A stretch of DNA of 53,315 nucleotides, taken from the IMG/VR virus record IMGVR_UViG_3300030519_000023, positions 1-53,315 of that record. The stretch is one strand, 5' to 3'. The translations under genes and the position numbers were made by a program. Source of the stretch: a virus. Shown in pieces: positions 45,811-52,834 of this stretch (positions are counted from its first letter, which is position 1; every line of letters starts with the position of its first letter). The notes beneath the pieces were generated by a model. That model was given only the letters and a program-made list of their open reading frames with translations. It made no database searches and was not told the origin of the DNA.

Positions 45811-45993
45811 ATGCCCCTGGTCATCTCCCCACGGTTGACCATGCGAATCATCGAACAGTCGGCAATGCTCGACGCCGCCATGGCCATGCCGCGTGTCTCC
45901 GAAGTAGGACTGGAGGCTGCGGTAAGGGCCATGGAGCAATTTTCAGCAGGGCTCCGGGCCCAAGCGGAGGCAAGACGTGGGATCGGACTGTGA
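45811..45993 (+). CDS. 60-residue helical protein
   Basis: It begins MPLVISPRLTMRIIEQSAM and is a single charged helix by pattern. AGGCGGA precedes the ATG closely. Its 3' end overlaps the next gene by 17 bases. Not recognised; small size and short context leave doubt, but the uninterrupted spacing in the lysis operon supports it. Confidence 0.5.
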   Translation: MPLVISPRLTMRIIEQSAMLDAAMAMPRVSEVGLEAAVRAMEQFSAGLRAQAEARRGIGL

Positions 45994-46624
45994 GCGTGAC
46001 CACCGGGAGCTGAGGGAGGACGTGATCGACGCCCGCCTCGCCCTGGCAAACCTGACCAAGGACTTGGAGACGGTCAAGAATCTCCTCTCCAGCATGGCCA
46101 ACATTCTCCAGGACAACCTGGTGACCATCTCGGCCCATGACAAGGCCAGCATGGACTGGCGCGGGGTTCTCCTGACCACCGTTGAATCGGCCGTCAACCG
46201 GATCAATCTGATCGAGCGGGAGATTGACGAAACGAACCGGTTCCACGAGAGCTATGAGGCCCTCCGGGGCACCATCGAATCAGGGCTGGCCGATGTCTCC
46301 AGCAACCGGACCCTCCTGCTTGGGATCCTTGGAATGGCGCCCCTTGCCGACCCTCCGCCCCTCATTCGGGACTTGAAAGAGACCTTGGGCATCCTCCGGT
46401 CAATGAACGACCTGGCGCCCGACACCGGCCGGGCCCAGACCGGCCTGTCCTGGTGGTGGCCGCGCATCAAAGAAGCCGCCGCCCACGGGATTGTCCTCGC
46501 GTTCCTGGCTTTGTGCTTCAACCTGTTGCTGCCGTATTTGTCTTTGGCGAAAGAGGCGAAGACTGAGGCTCAACAGGTGTTCCAGCTCCCAACTGTGCCT
46601 GTAGCTCCGCTTCCACGGCCTTAA
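45977..46624 (+). CDS. membrane-anchored coiled-coil protein
   Basis: The product has 215 residues from a GTG with GGAGG six bases upstream. Two long coiled-coil segments (residues about 5-60 and 75-115) are followed by a C-terminal hydrophobic stretch (HGIVLAFLALCFNLLLPYL) and a Pro-rich tail. It resembles phage proteins of unknown role near lysis genes, possibly an envelope or lysis-regulation factor. Its 3' end runs 107 bases into the 3' end of the convergent repressor gene. Confidence 0.65.
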   Translation: MGSDCERDHRELREDVIDARLALANLTKDLETVKNLLSSMANILQDNLVTISAHDKASMDWRGVLLTTVESAVNRINLIEREIDETNRFHESYEALRGTIESGLADVSSNRTLLLGILGMAPLADPPPLIRDLKETLGILRSMNDLAPDTGRAQTGLSWWWPRIKEAAAHGIVLAFLALCFNLLLPYLSLAKEAKTEAQQVFQLPTVPVAPLPRP

Positions 46625-47030
46625 CCGTATCCATCACCCGATGGGCCTGGGCAATGACCTTTGCAAGGTCTCCAAACGTTAGGCCAGAGATGCCCGTGTT
46701 CTCCCATATGAGAATAAAGTTTGAAAGTTCTCTGGCTGCCACGACAAGGTCTATCAGGTCCGGGAAGGTGGCCGGGGCGGATCCAGGGATAGGGGCCTGT
46801 GTTGGCTTGGATATTGGAGGTCCGCCAAGCGGTTCTCCTGTCAACTCCTCAATCGAAACGTCCAAGGCCCTCGCTATTGCATAAAGGGTTCCCCCGTAGA
46901 CAGGGCCTCCTCCCTCCAAACGCGCCACGGTCGCCCGGTGCTTCCCGATGGCTTTTGCTAATTCCGGTTGGGTTATGTTCTTGACGGCTCGTAGCCGTTT
47001 CACCCTTGCTGCGACCGATTCCCAATCCAT
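46518..47030 (-). CDS. XRE-family repressor-like regulator
   Basis: The product has 170 residues. The N-terminal helix-turn-helix is clear (RLRAVKNITQPELAKAIGKH, then ATVARLEGGG). A Pro-rich linker and a helical C-terminal region (LIDLVVAARELSNFILIWEN) follow, which may serve oligomerisation; no LexA-like protease motif is seen. It is divergent from the early operon, beside operator-like repeats at 47046-47063, a typical immunity arrangement for a temperate phage. The ATG is preceded by AAGGTGAG. No integrase is visible in the window. Confidence 0.8.
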   Translation of the reverse strand: MDWESVAARVKRLRAVKNITQPELAKAIGKHRATVARLEGGGPVYGGTLYAIARALDVSIEELTGEPLGGPPISKPTQAPIPGSAPATFPDLIDLVVAARELSNFILIWENTGISGLTFGDLAKVIAQAHRVMDTVKAVEAELQAQLGAGTPVEPQSSPLSPKTNTAATG

Positions 47031-47045
47031 GTCTCACCTTCTGTT

Positions 47046-47063
47046 CAAATTTGATAATATTTG
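47046..47063. promoter_or_regulatory. operator-like repeat in the divergent regulatory region
   Basis: CAAAT and ATTTG arms enclose an 8-base AT-rich centre. A possible -10 for the repressor gene (TATTAT on the minus strand) lies inside. It is about 20 bases upstream of the repressor ATG, as expected for autoregulation. Confidence 0.5.
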
Positions 47064-47096
47064 TTTTTTCTTCTTGCACATCGTCTCGTTACGTCT

Positions 47097-47108
47097 TACC
47101 TTTGATAC
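47097..47108. promoter_or_regulatory. shared regulatory motif TACCTTTGATAC
   Basis: The motif is nearly identical to TACCTTTTGATAC at 7747-7759, one T longer there. It contains TTGATA, which could also be the -35 of the rightward early promoter, though the -10 candidates nearby (TACACA) are poor. Confidence 0.4.
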
Positions 47109-47148
47109 ATGAACTCCAACCGGGTTACACAACCCAACAAAATACCAC

Positions 47149-47177
47149 AAAAAAAGGCCCCGACTGCAATCGGGACC
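47149..47177 (-). terminator. hairpin terminator reading leftward, in the early leader
   Basis: On the minus strand GGTCCCGA / TCGGGGCC with a six-base loop is followed by seven T's. It would stop leftward transcription before the repressor region. On the plus strand it is an untranslated leader hairpin just before GGAGG and the first early ATG. Confidence 0.65.
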
Positions 47178-47197
47178 TGCTTTCTGGAGGCTTTCGT

Positions 47198-47467
47198 ATG
47201 ACGACTCCCCTTCATTCTAAGATCGAAAGCGTCGAGGCGCAACTGCCCCGTCGCACTCGCGGGCCTATCTTCGCTATCAAAAACGGAGTGATGGGGCTCG
47301 ATTTTGCTTGTGGACACTTCATTCCCGGCGCCATCAAGGGCGAGGAAGGGGCCCGCGTCAAGGATGCCTTGGCGATGATCTCCCCCTGCCCCAAGTGCTG
47401 GCCGTTGGGTGCCAACTTCCATCGAGCCATGGTCGCTGACGCGATGCTCCCGGCGGTGAATGCGTGA
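47198..47467 (+). CDS. first early-operon gene, small protein with Cys pair
   Basis: It has 89 residues, with GGAGG seven bases upstream. The segment FAIKNGVMGLDFACGHFIPG and later SPCPKCWP suggest a metal site or a small compact fold. Not recognised. As the first gene of the rightward transcript it may affect early regulation. Confidence 0.65.
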   Translation: MTTPLHSKIESVEAQLPRRTRGPIFAIKNGVMGLDFACGHFIPGAIKGEEGARVKDALAMISPCPKCWPLGANFHRAMVADAMLPAVNA

Positions 47468-47682
47468 AGAACAGGGACGCCATGAAGCTACTCGAAAGGG
47501 CCGAGCGACGTCTGAAGTCCTATCAAGGGATCGCCAAATACGCCATCGAGACGAAACAAGACGTTGTGCTGGATCCTCGGGAAATGTTTGAACCCGAAGA
47601 CGCTTCCCTCCTTCGAGACATCCAGGAAGCCATCTCTCAATCCAGGGGCGTGATGCCCCTTCCATTCGCCCAGGAGGCGTGA
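47464..47682 (+). CDS. small helical early protein
   Basis: It has 72 residues if started at GTG (GTGA overlap with the previous stop); a later ATG at 47482, with AGGGA upstream, would give 66. It is charged and helical (KLLERAERRLKSYQGIAKYA). No family is recognised. Confidence 0.6.
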   Translation: MKNRDAMKLLERAERRLKSYQGIAKYAIETKQDVVLDPREMFEPEDASLLRDIQEAISQSRGVMPLPFAQEA

Positions 47683-48551
47683 TGAACCAGGAACCGCTCC
47701 CCTTCGATGAGGGATCGTCGGCCGTCGAAGTCCTCGAAGCTGAATCGAACATCCACCCGCTGGTGAAAGTCGTCACCGACGCCACCACTCCCGAGGCCCT
47801 GGCCGAAGTCGCCGCCCGGGAAGCTGCCCCCCTGCTCTCCAAGCCGTTCCTGGCCGTCGTCAAGTCTCAGGCCGACTATGAGCTGAACGCTGCCCACATA
47901 GTGTCCCTGAAGGGCATGGAGAAGGCCCTGGAGGCCAAGCGGCTGTCCATCACGACTCCGCTGAATGCTACCCTCTCCGCCGTCAACGACCTTTTCCGGG
48001 GCCCCAAGGCGGACATCAAGAACGCCATCGCTTCCTGCGAGTCCCCCATGCTGGTTCATGTCCGGGAGCAGGACCGGATCCGCCAGGAATCCGAAGCCGC
48101 CGCCCGCCGGGTTGCCGCCGAGGAAACCAGGAAGCAGGACGAGGCCCGTCGGCTGGCGTCCGAGGAACTCCAGCGGGCCCAGGACGCTGCCCTTGCTGCC
48201 GCCAAGGCTGTCCAGGCCGAGACCAACCCGTTCCTGCGGGCCGCCCGCCAAGCCGAGACCGTCCAGGCTGCCGAGACCGTCCGGGTCGCCGCTGAAACGA
48301 CCGTTGCGGCCGTCCGGGACCAGCGGGCCATGGAGTCCAGCGTCCAGGCCGTGGCCATCCCCCAGGTTCGTGCGGCCGGAACCAAAATCAACCGGCCCTG
48401 GAAGTTTGAATACATCGACAAGGCCCTGATCCCCCGGGAATACATGCTTCCCAACGAACAACTGATCGGCGCCACCATCCGCACCCTCAAGGGTGACGCG
48501 AAAATCGCCGGGATCCGCATCTACCAAGACATCGCCATTGGAGGCAGGTAG
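47682..48551 (+). CDS. coiled-coil protein upstream of the annealing protein
   Basis: The product has 289 residues. ATG is chosen over the GTG three bases earlier because AGGAGG is then four bases away. The core is a long charged coiled coil (residues about 120-225: REQDRIRQESEAAARRVAAE), with short folded ends (IHPLVKVVTDATTPEALAE and KFEYIDKALIPREYMLPNEQ). Genes like this often lie upstream of RecT/Bet-type annealing proteins in phages (DUF1351-like). No catalytic motif is seen; it may be a partner or end-binding protein. Confidence 0.65.
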   Translation: MNQEPLPFDEGSSAVEVLEAESNIHPLVKVVTDATTPEALAEVAAREAAPLLSKPFLAVVKSQADYELNAAHIVSLKGMEKALEAKRLSITTPLNATLSAVNDLFRGPKADIKNAIASCESPMLVHVREQDRIRQESEAAARRVAAEETRKQDEARRLASEELQRAQDAALAAAKAVQAETNPFLRAARQAETVQAAETVRVAAETTVAAVRDQRAMESSVQAVAIPQVRAAGTKINRPWKFEYIDKALIPREYMLPNEQLIGATIRTLKGDAKIAGIRIYQDIAIGGR

Positions 48552-48553
48552 TT

Positions 48554-49621
48554 ATGACCACCGAAACCACCACCGAAACCACCGCTCTGGCCACCCGCCC
48601 GGCCCAGTCCGTCGAGACCGTCAAGATGGATATGTCCACTCTCCAGGGAATGGAAGCCCTCCAGCGGGCCGGGAACCTCCTGGCCAGCTCCACCCTGGTT
48701 CCCGAAATCTACCGGCGGTGGAAGGTCGAGAAGTCCGGGGAACGCACCGAGAACCCCAACGGCCTCGCCAACTGCGTCGTTGCCATGAACATGGCTACCC
48801 GCATGGGCGCCGACGTTCTCATGGTGATGCAGAACATGAACGTGATCGAGGGGCGCCCCTCCTGGTCCTCGATCTTCATCATTGCCTCTATCAACAAGTG
48901 CGGCCACTTCTCCCCCCTCCGGTTCGACATCACCGAACCCGGGAATGAAACGGAAGCGACCTTCAAATACGTCGAATGGGTGGACGCTGCCAACGGCAAA
49001 CGGCGCCCCGAAGACCGGGAAGGCAAGCTTGTGATCCGTCACCAGTCCTGCCGGGCCTGGGCCATCGAGAAGGCCACCGGAACCCGCCTGGATGGGCCCG
49101 AAATCACCATGCAGCTCGCCTTGGACGAGGGCTGGATCCAGAAGAAGGGCAGCAAATGGCGGACCATGCCCGAGGTCATGCTCCGCTATCGGGCTGCATC
49201 CATGTTTGGCAAGCTCTATGCCCCCGAACTCCTGATGGGTCTCCAGTCCAAAGAGGAACTGGAGGACATCATCGAGGCCGACGTGATCGAGGGGGAACCA
49301 TTCTCGTCACGGCCGCCCCAGCGCACCGCCCGCGCCCCCAAGGTCGCCAACGACCTCGGCTGGTCCATCGAAGCCATGGAGGAATTCGACGGGCTCATGG
49401 CCGAAGCCTATACCGCGTTCAAGGACGCCGGATACAGCACCGAATACACCACCTTCTCGGACGGATGGACCCCCAAGCGCGGCAAGAGTGAGGCTGTCGC
49501 CACCATCGCCGACCTCCGCAAGACCATCCAATCCCTGGCCAGCCCCGAGGCCCAGGGCGCGGCCCAGGAACAGCCGACCGGCGTCAACCCGGACTCGAAG
49601 CTCAAGCGGGACGCCCAGTGA
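48554..49621 (+). CDS. RecT/Bet-like single-strand annealing protein
   Basis: This 355-residue protein is of a type seen in phages in place of RecT/Bet, which anneal single-stranded DNA in recombination and replication. Conserved-looking parts are NCVVAMNMATRMGADVLMVM, IIASINKCGHFSPLRFDI, and SCRAWAIEKATGTRLDGPEI with MPEVMLRYRAASMFGK. The coiled-coil gene lies upstream; a winged-helix gene follows with a four-base overlap. No nuclease partner is recognised nearby. The assignment rests on motif memory. Confidence 0.75.
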   Translation: MTTETTTETTALATRPAQSVETVKMDMSTLQGMEALQRAGNLLASSTLVPEIYRRWKVEKSGERTENPNGLANCVVAMNMATRMGADVLMVMQNMNVIEGRPSWSSIFIIASINKCGHFSPLRFDITEPGNETEATFKYVEWVDAANGKRRPEDREGKLVIRHQSCRAWAIEKATGTRLDGPEITMQLALDEGWIQKKGSKWRTMPEVMLRYRAASMFGKLYAPELLMGLQSKEELEDIIEADVIEGEPFSSRPPQRTARAPKVANDLGWSIEAMEEFDGLMAEAYTAFKDAGYSTEYTTFSDGWTPKRGKSEAVATIADLRKTIQSLASPEAQGAAQEQPTGVNPDSKLKRDAQ

Positions 49622-49842
49622 ACCTCGTCGCTGATTCCGTCAAGATCCTCGGGCTTCTCCGGCAGTCCGGGGCCCTTGGCCTCACCGCTTCCGAAATCGC
49701 CGGATGGACCGGGAAAACCCTTACCGTGGTCGAGTCCCAACTCAAGTCGCTCCGCCGGCAGGGGTTGGTCAAGCGGACCACCCAAACGCGGCTCACCAAG
49801 GGGATTCAGGCCGCCATCTACCAACTCCCGGAGGCAGCATGA
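49618..49842 (+). CDS. winged-helix DNA-binding protein
   Basis: The product has 74 residues from a GTG overlapping the previous stop. The fold is visible as helix, helix-turn-helix and wing: VKILGLLRQSGALGLTASEI, TLTVVESQLKSLRRQGLVKR, and a short beta wing near IYQLPEA. It may regulate early genes or replication. Confidence 0.75.
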   Translation: MNLVADSVKILGLLRQSGALGLTASEIAGWTGKTLTVVESQLKSLRRQGLVKRTTQTRLTKGIQAAIYQLPEAA

Positions 49843-50231
49843 AACCGGAACCCATGGAATTTGATATGACCACCTGGACCTTCTCGGCGCCAGGCAAGGA
49901 AAGCAAGGTCATCACGGCGATCTTCCCGATGACCGAGCCCCAGGCCCGCGCCTCCGCCAAGCGGATGGGCTACGACGTAGTCTCCTTCTCTGCCTCTCGT
50001 AAGGTCAGCGTCGTCAAGGTGTATGCCGAACCGATCCCGACCGATGAGAAACTCCACCTCTGGCGCGTCATCGTCACCCGGGCCCAGTCCCAGGAGGTGG
50101 AGGTGGAAGCCGAGACCGAAGAAAAAGCCAGAGAGCTGGCTAAGGATGAAGCCCGCCCCGGCGACTGGGAATCCGATTCCCAAGACATCGAAGACATCGA
50201 AGACCTGGGCCCCGTGAAAGACGAGGAATGA
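49839..50231 (+). CDS. acidic-tailed early protein
   Basis: The product has 130 residues. GGAGG lies four bases before the ATG. The N-terminal half is beta-alpha (TTWTFSAPGKESKVITAIFP, RASAKRMGYDVVSF). The C-terminal half is a strongly acidic helix and tail (EVEVEAETEEKARELAK, SQDIEDIEDLG), which could mimic DNA. No family is recognised. Confidence 0.65.
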   Translation: MKPEPMEFDMTTWTFSAPGKESKVITAIFPMTEPQARASAKRMGYDVVSFSASRKVSVVKVYAEPIPTDEKLHLWRVIVTRAQSQEVEVEAETEEKARELAKDEARPGDWESDSQDIEDIEDLGPVKDEE

Positions 50232-50232
50232 C

Positions 50233-50508
50233 ATGGCTGAACTGATCGAATATCCCGCCCTACTCAACATGAGCCAGCTCCGCTCCGCCCTGAAGGGGAG
50301 GCTCCCGAGGGTTCCCGGCACCCGCACCCTTCACGCGGCCATCGACGCCGGTATGCCCTGGCACCCGGACCCGGTGGGCCGGAAGTTCCCGACCTTCGTC
50401 CTGGCCGAAATCTTGGAGTGGTGGCACTCCCCCAAGGTGACGACCAAACCCATCATCGCCTCCGACGTGGCCCTCCGTATCTCCCGTCGCTCCAGGAAGG
50501 TCAGCTAG
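50233..50508 (+). CDS. small DNA-binding protein (excisionase/MerR-like), copy 1
   Basis: The product has 91 residues with GAGG six bases before the ATG. The pattern LLNMSQLRSALK, GTRTLHAAIDAGMPWHPDPVG, and LAEILEWW is a winged helix of the excisionase/AlpA kind, where the protein recognises DNA through a helix and a wing. The next gene has the same layout, so the two are likely paralogues. It could regulate excision or direct replication proteins; no integrase is visible. Confidence 0.65.
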   Translation: MAELIEYPALLNMSQLRSALKGRLPRVPGTRTLHAAIDAGMPWHPDPVGRKFPTFVLAEILEWWHSPKVTTKPIIASDVALRISRRSRKVS

Positions 50509-50601
50509 ATGCTTTGTGTTACCCCCGGCATACCGCAATGCGCCACTGAATCCGACGACACGACTCCTGGAATTCTGGATCTCCAATCCCAGGAGTCGCC
50601 C

Positions 50602-50811
50602 TTGTCCATCGAACCCATGCTCAACATGAAGGGCCTTTGTGACGGCCTATCCATCTGGCTCGGCCGAAAGGTTATCCGGGATTGCGTCTATCGCCGGATC
50701 CAGATGGGAATGCCGCACCATATCGACCGGGGCAGCGGCCGGAAGCTCTACGTCCTCTCTGAAGTGCAAGCGTGGTGGACTCGGCCGGCGGACAACGCCA
50801 AGGCTTCCTGA
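50602..50811 (+). CDS. small DNA-binding protein (excisionase/MerR-like), copy 2
   Basis: The product has 69 residues. TTG at 50602 is the likely start because AGGAG is six bases upstream; in the same frame a longer reading begins at 50509 without a site. The sequence MLNMKGLCDGLSIWLGRK, IQMGMPHHIDRGSGRKLYVL and SEVQAWW parallels the previous protein. Both probably bind DNA by a small winged helix. Confidence 0.6.
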   Translation: MSIEPMLNMKGLCDGLSIWLGRKVIRDCVYRRIQMGMPHHIDRGSGRKLYVLSEVQAWWTRPADNAKAS

Positions 50812-50868
50812 CCCTCTCCTGAACCCATTCCCGGGCCCGTTTCTGGCTGGCCCGACGCGAGGTCTGCT

Positions 50869-51309
50869 TTGTCTTGGATCATCACCCTGCCCTCTACCCC
50901 CGTCTCTGGCAACGTGGTCATGCGGATGCACTTCCGGGCCTACCGAGAGGTTCTGAAGGGATGGTTCTGGAAGCTCCGGGCCGCCGACGGCTTCAAGGAC
51001 ATCCCTAAGCCGACCGGGAAGCGGAAACTGACCATCCAGATCCACGGGCTCCGGCTCATGGACAAGGAAAACCGGTACTTCGCATGTAAACCCATGGTCG
51101 ATGTCCTCCGTCCGCCCAAGATCGACGCCGGGATCTACAAAACCGGCGCCAAAAAAGGCCAGGTCTGGACCCGTGAACGGATCGGCCACGGCCTGGTGCT
51201 TGACGACGACGACGCCCACCTGGACCTCCAGGTTCCCCCCATCGAGAAGCTGCTCAAGGGCGGCAAGCCCTACATCGTCCTGACCTTTGAGGATATTTCC
51301 AATGGATAG
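50869..51309 (+). CDS. RusA-like Holliday junction resolvase
   Basis: The product has 146 residues from a TTG with GAGG six bases upstream. The arrangement of a beta start (LPSTPVSGNVVMRMHF), a basic segment, FACKPMVDVLRPPKIDAG and GHGLVLDDDDAHLDL fits RusA endonucleases, whose acidic residues bind the metal that cuts four-way junctions. The Asp cluster is present; the Lys before the second motif is at the usual place. It sits in the early recombination region with the annealing protein. Confidence 0.75.
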   Translation: MSWIITLPSTPVSGNVVMRMHFRAYREVLKGWFWKLRAADGFKDIPKPTGKRKLTIQIHGLRLMDKENRYFACKPMVDVLRPPKIDAGIYKTGAKKGQVWTRERIGHGLVLDDDDAHLDLQVPPIEKLLKGGKPYIVLTFEDISNG

Positions 51310-51697
51310 AGCCACCCTCCGCCTCCGGCTGGTAGTCGTTTTCTCCCACACCAACCTGCCCGCCTGTATCGTCGGAGAAACGGTCGATGCCCTCCTGGAC
51401 GAGCTGCCGTTCTTGGGCCGTCGCGGTCAGACCTGCCCGCCTCCGCCCAAGGGGAACTCCGAATACTGGCCCCTCCTCCTGGACTCGATCCAGATCCAAC
51501 TGGACCACCAGCGGTCCGAGACCGACAAGTTCAAGGCCATAGCGGAGGATCTGGAGCATCGGAACGACGCCGAACAGGAGCGGATCGCCGACCTGTTCGC
51601 GTCCATCTGCCTGGATGACCTCCTGGCCATGGCCGGTGACCCCAAGGCATTCCTGGACGCCATCAACCCTCCTCCCGTCGACGGGTGCCCATTTTGA
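51302..51697 (+). CDS. early protein of unknown function
   Basis: The product has 131 residues; the ATG lies inside the end of the resolvase gene. It has a hydrophobic beta start (LRLRLVVVFSHTNLPACIVG), a Pro-rich loop and a helical, acidic C-terminus (KFKAIAEDLEHRNDAEQERI). Not recognised. Confidence 0.65.
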   Translation: MDRATLRLRLVVVFSHTNLPACIVGETVDALLDELPFLGRRGQTCPPPPKGNSEYWPLLLDSIQIQLDHQRSETDKFKAIAEDLEHRNDAEQERIADLFASICLDDLLAMAGDPKAFLDAINPPPVDGCPF

Positions 51698-51704
51698 AAA
51701 ACCT

Positions 51705-52244
51705 TCAAGCGAATGGGCCGTCAAGATCAGGGTTCCTCCACCCTGTCAAAAACTCTACTCGAAGCATTGATTCCCACCTTGCCATGGCCCACCAATTCCG
51801 GTTGAACTGCCCCAGTTCCCGCAAAAGGAGAGATTCAAGCGAGGATTCGAGCCTCTCTCCGGCCCACCATCTCCGCCCGATGGACTGGATCTTCTCGGCT
51901 AGTTCTACCTCGACCACCGCCCAGAAAATTTCGCCATCGTCGTCTTCCTCACTGATCATCGGCAAGGACTCCCCCAACCAACAGAACGTCTTTCGCTCGT
52001 CCCACTCAAGGCGTTTCCTTTCCTTGGCCTGGGATCTCTCATTCCCGTATTTCTCCCACTTGGAACGGAATGCCTCCTCCCGGACTTTTACTTCTTCAGG
52101 GGTTCGTTTCGCCGCCTTTTCCAACGTCACCCGCAACTTGTCTCTTAGCTCAATTACCGCTCCTGGGCCATGCTCCGCAACCAGCCGGATAACCGCCTTC
52201 TCGAAAATTGGCCCCAAGTCCCAGGACTTTCCTGAATCACTCAT
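51705..52244 (-). CDS. minus-strand accessory gene in the early region
   Basis: This 179-residue protein reads against its neighbours. AGGGG precedes the ATG. The product is charged and Trp-rich (TPEEVKVREEAFRSKWEKYG, RWWAGERLESSLESLLLREL), unlike the Ser-rich reading of the plus strand. A possible -10 (TAGAAT) lies upstream with no clear -35. A single reversed gene in an early operon is often an added accessory gene, such as superinfection exclusion, anti-defence or defence. No motif indicates which. Confidence 0.65.
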   Translation of the reverse strand: MSDSGKSWDLGPIFEKAVIRLVAEHGPGAVIELRDKLRVTLEKAAKRTPEEVKVREEAFRSKWEKYGNERSQAKERKRLEWDERKTFCWLGESLPMISEEDDDGEIFWAVVEVELAEKIQSIGRRWWAGERLESSLESLLLRELGQFNRNWWAMARWESMLRVEFLTGWRNPDLDGPFA

Positions 52245-52317
52245 TTCTACCCCTGAAAAAGTTCTTGCATTCTACTCCAGGCTGCCTAATCTCGACCCTG
52301 GAGCTAGTCCCTCCTCA

Positions 52318-52441
52318 GTGGCGGTGAGTCGCCATCGTAAGCAGAAAATGCAAGGCGGCACGACGGCATCCATGCCGGGAGTGCTGGAAACACAAAACCC
52401 GCAAGGGGAATACCAGCAGGGGCCCACTGACCCCGGACTAA
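52318..52441 (+). pseudogene. small Cys-rich gene interrupted at an A-run
   Basis: A GTG start (MAVSRHRKQK) reaches GCAGAAAATGC, after which the frame turns into a Thr/Pro/Ser reading. In the +1 frame, after the A-run, the sequence CKAARRHPCRECWKHKTRKG is a natural continuation with Cys pairs, ending at 52441. Removing one A would join them. The gene is therefore broken, misread in sequencing, or uses slippage. No good ribosome site is near the GTG, so the unit is uncertain. Confidence 0.35.
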
Positions 52442-52523
52442 ACTCCCGGCCCAAGGCCGTTCCTGGGACTGAATACCCAAAATCCAGCAGGGTTAGTCCC
52501 CTGCTTATCAGTGAGGTGCCATC

Positions 52524-52736
52524 GTGAATGGCCTGAACCTTTCCCTTTCCCGGGAACGACGCGAGTCTGCCCCTTTCTTTGGGGGTATCCCGATGAACCA
52601 AGAACTCTCCGCTGCCCTGAAGGCAATTTCCCGGGCCCTGGACGGTGCCCCAGACCGCGACGTCATCTTCGGGTGCCAGGTCATCCTCGAAACCCTATGT
52701 GACGCCGACAAGGGCGTCCTGGAGGCCGTGGGATGA
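52524..52736 (+). CDS. small early protein
   Basis: It has 70 residues from GTG with GAGG seven bases upstream; a later ATG at 52593, with GGGGG upstream, would give 47. The C-terminal part (MNQELSAALKAISRALDG, DVIFGCQVILETLCDADKG) is a helical bundle pattern. Unrecognised. It overlaps the next gene by four bases. Confidence 0.55.
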   Translation: MNGLNLSLSRERRESAPFFGGIPMNQELSAALKAISRALDGAPDRDVIFGCQVILETLCDADKGVLEAVG

Positions 52737-52834
52737 CCTTCCCATTCTTTATCTACCTAGCCGGAGCTACAGCCACCCTCTTGGCTCTCTGTCTGATCGT
52801 GCTTCTGGTCTTCAAGGAGAAGCCATGGCGGTAA
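52733..52834 (+). CDS. 33-residue membrane protein
   Basis: An ATG seven bases after GGAGG starts MTFPFFIYLAGATATLLALC, which is almost entirely one hydrophobic span followed by a short basic tail (FKEKPWR). It overlaps both neighbours. Such tiny membrane proteins are commonly missed; role unknown. Confidence 0.6.
   Translation: MTFPFFIYLAGATATLLALCLIVLLVFKEKPWR

Noticed and set aside
51685-52527. 280-residue Ser-rich plus-strand frame opposite the 179-aa minus gene
   Set aside because: The Ser/Arg/Pro-rich composition is typical of an antisense shadow. The minus-strand protein has ordinary charged helices and a start with AGGGG upstream.
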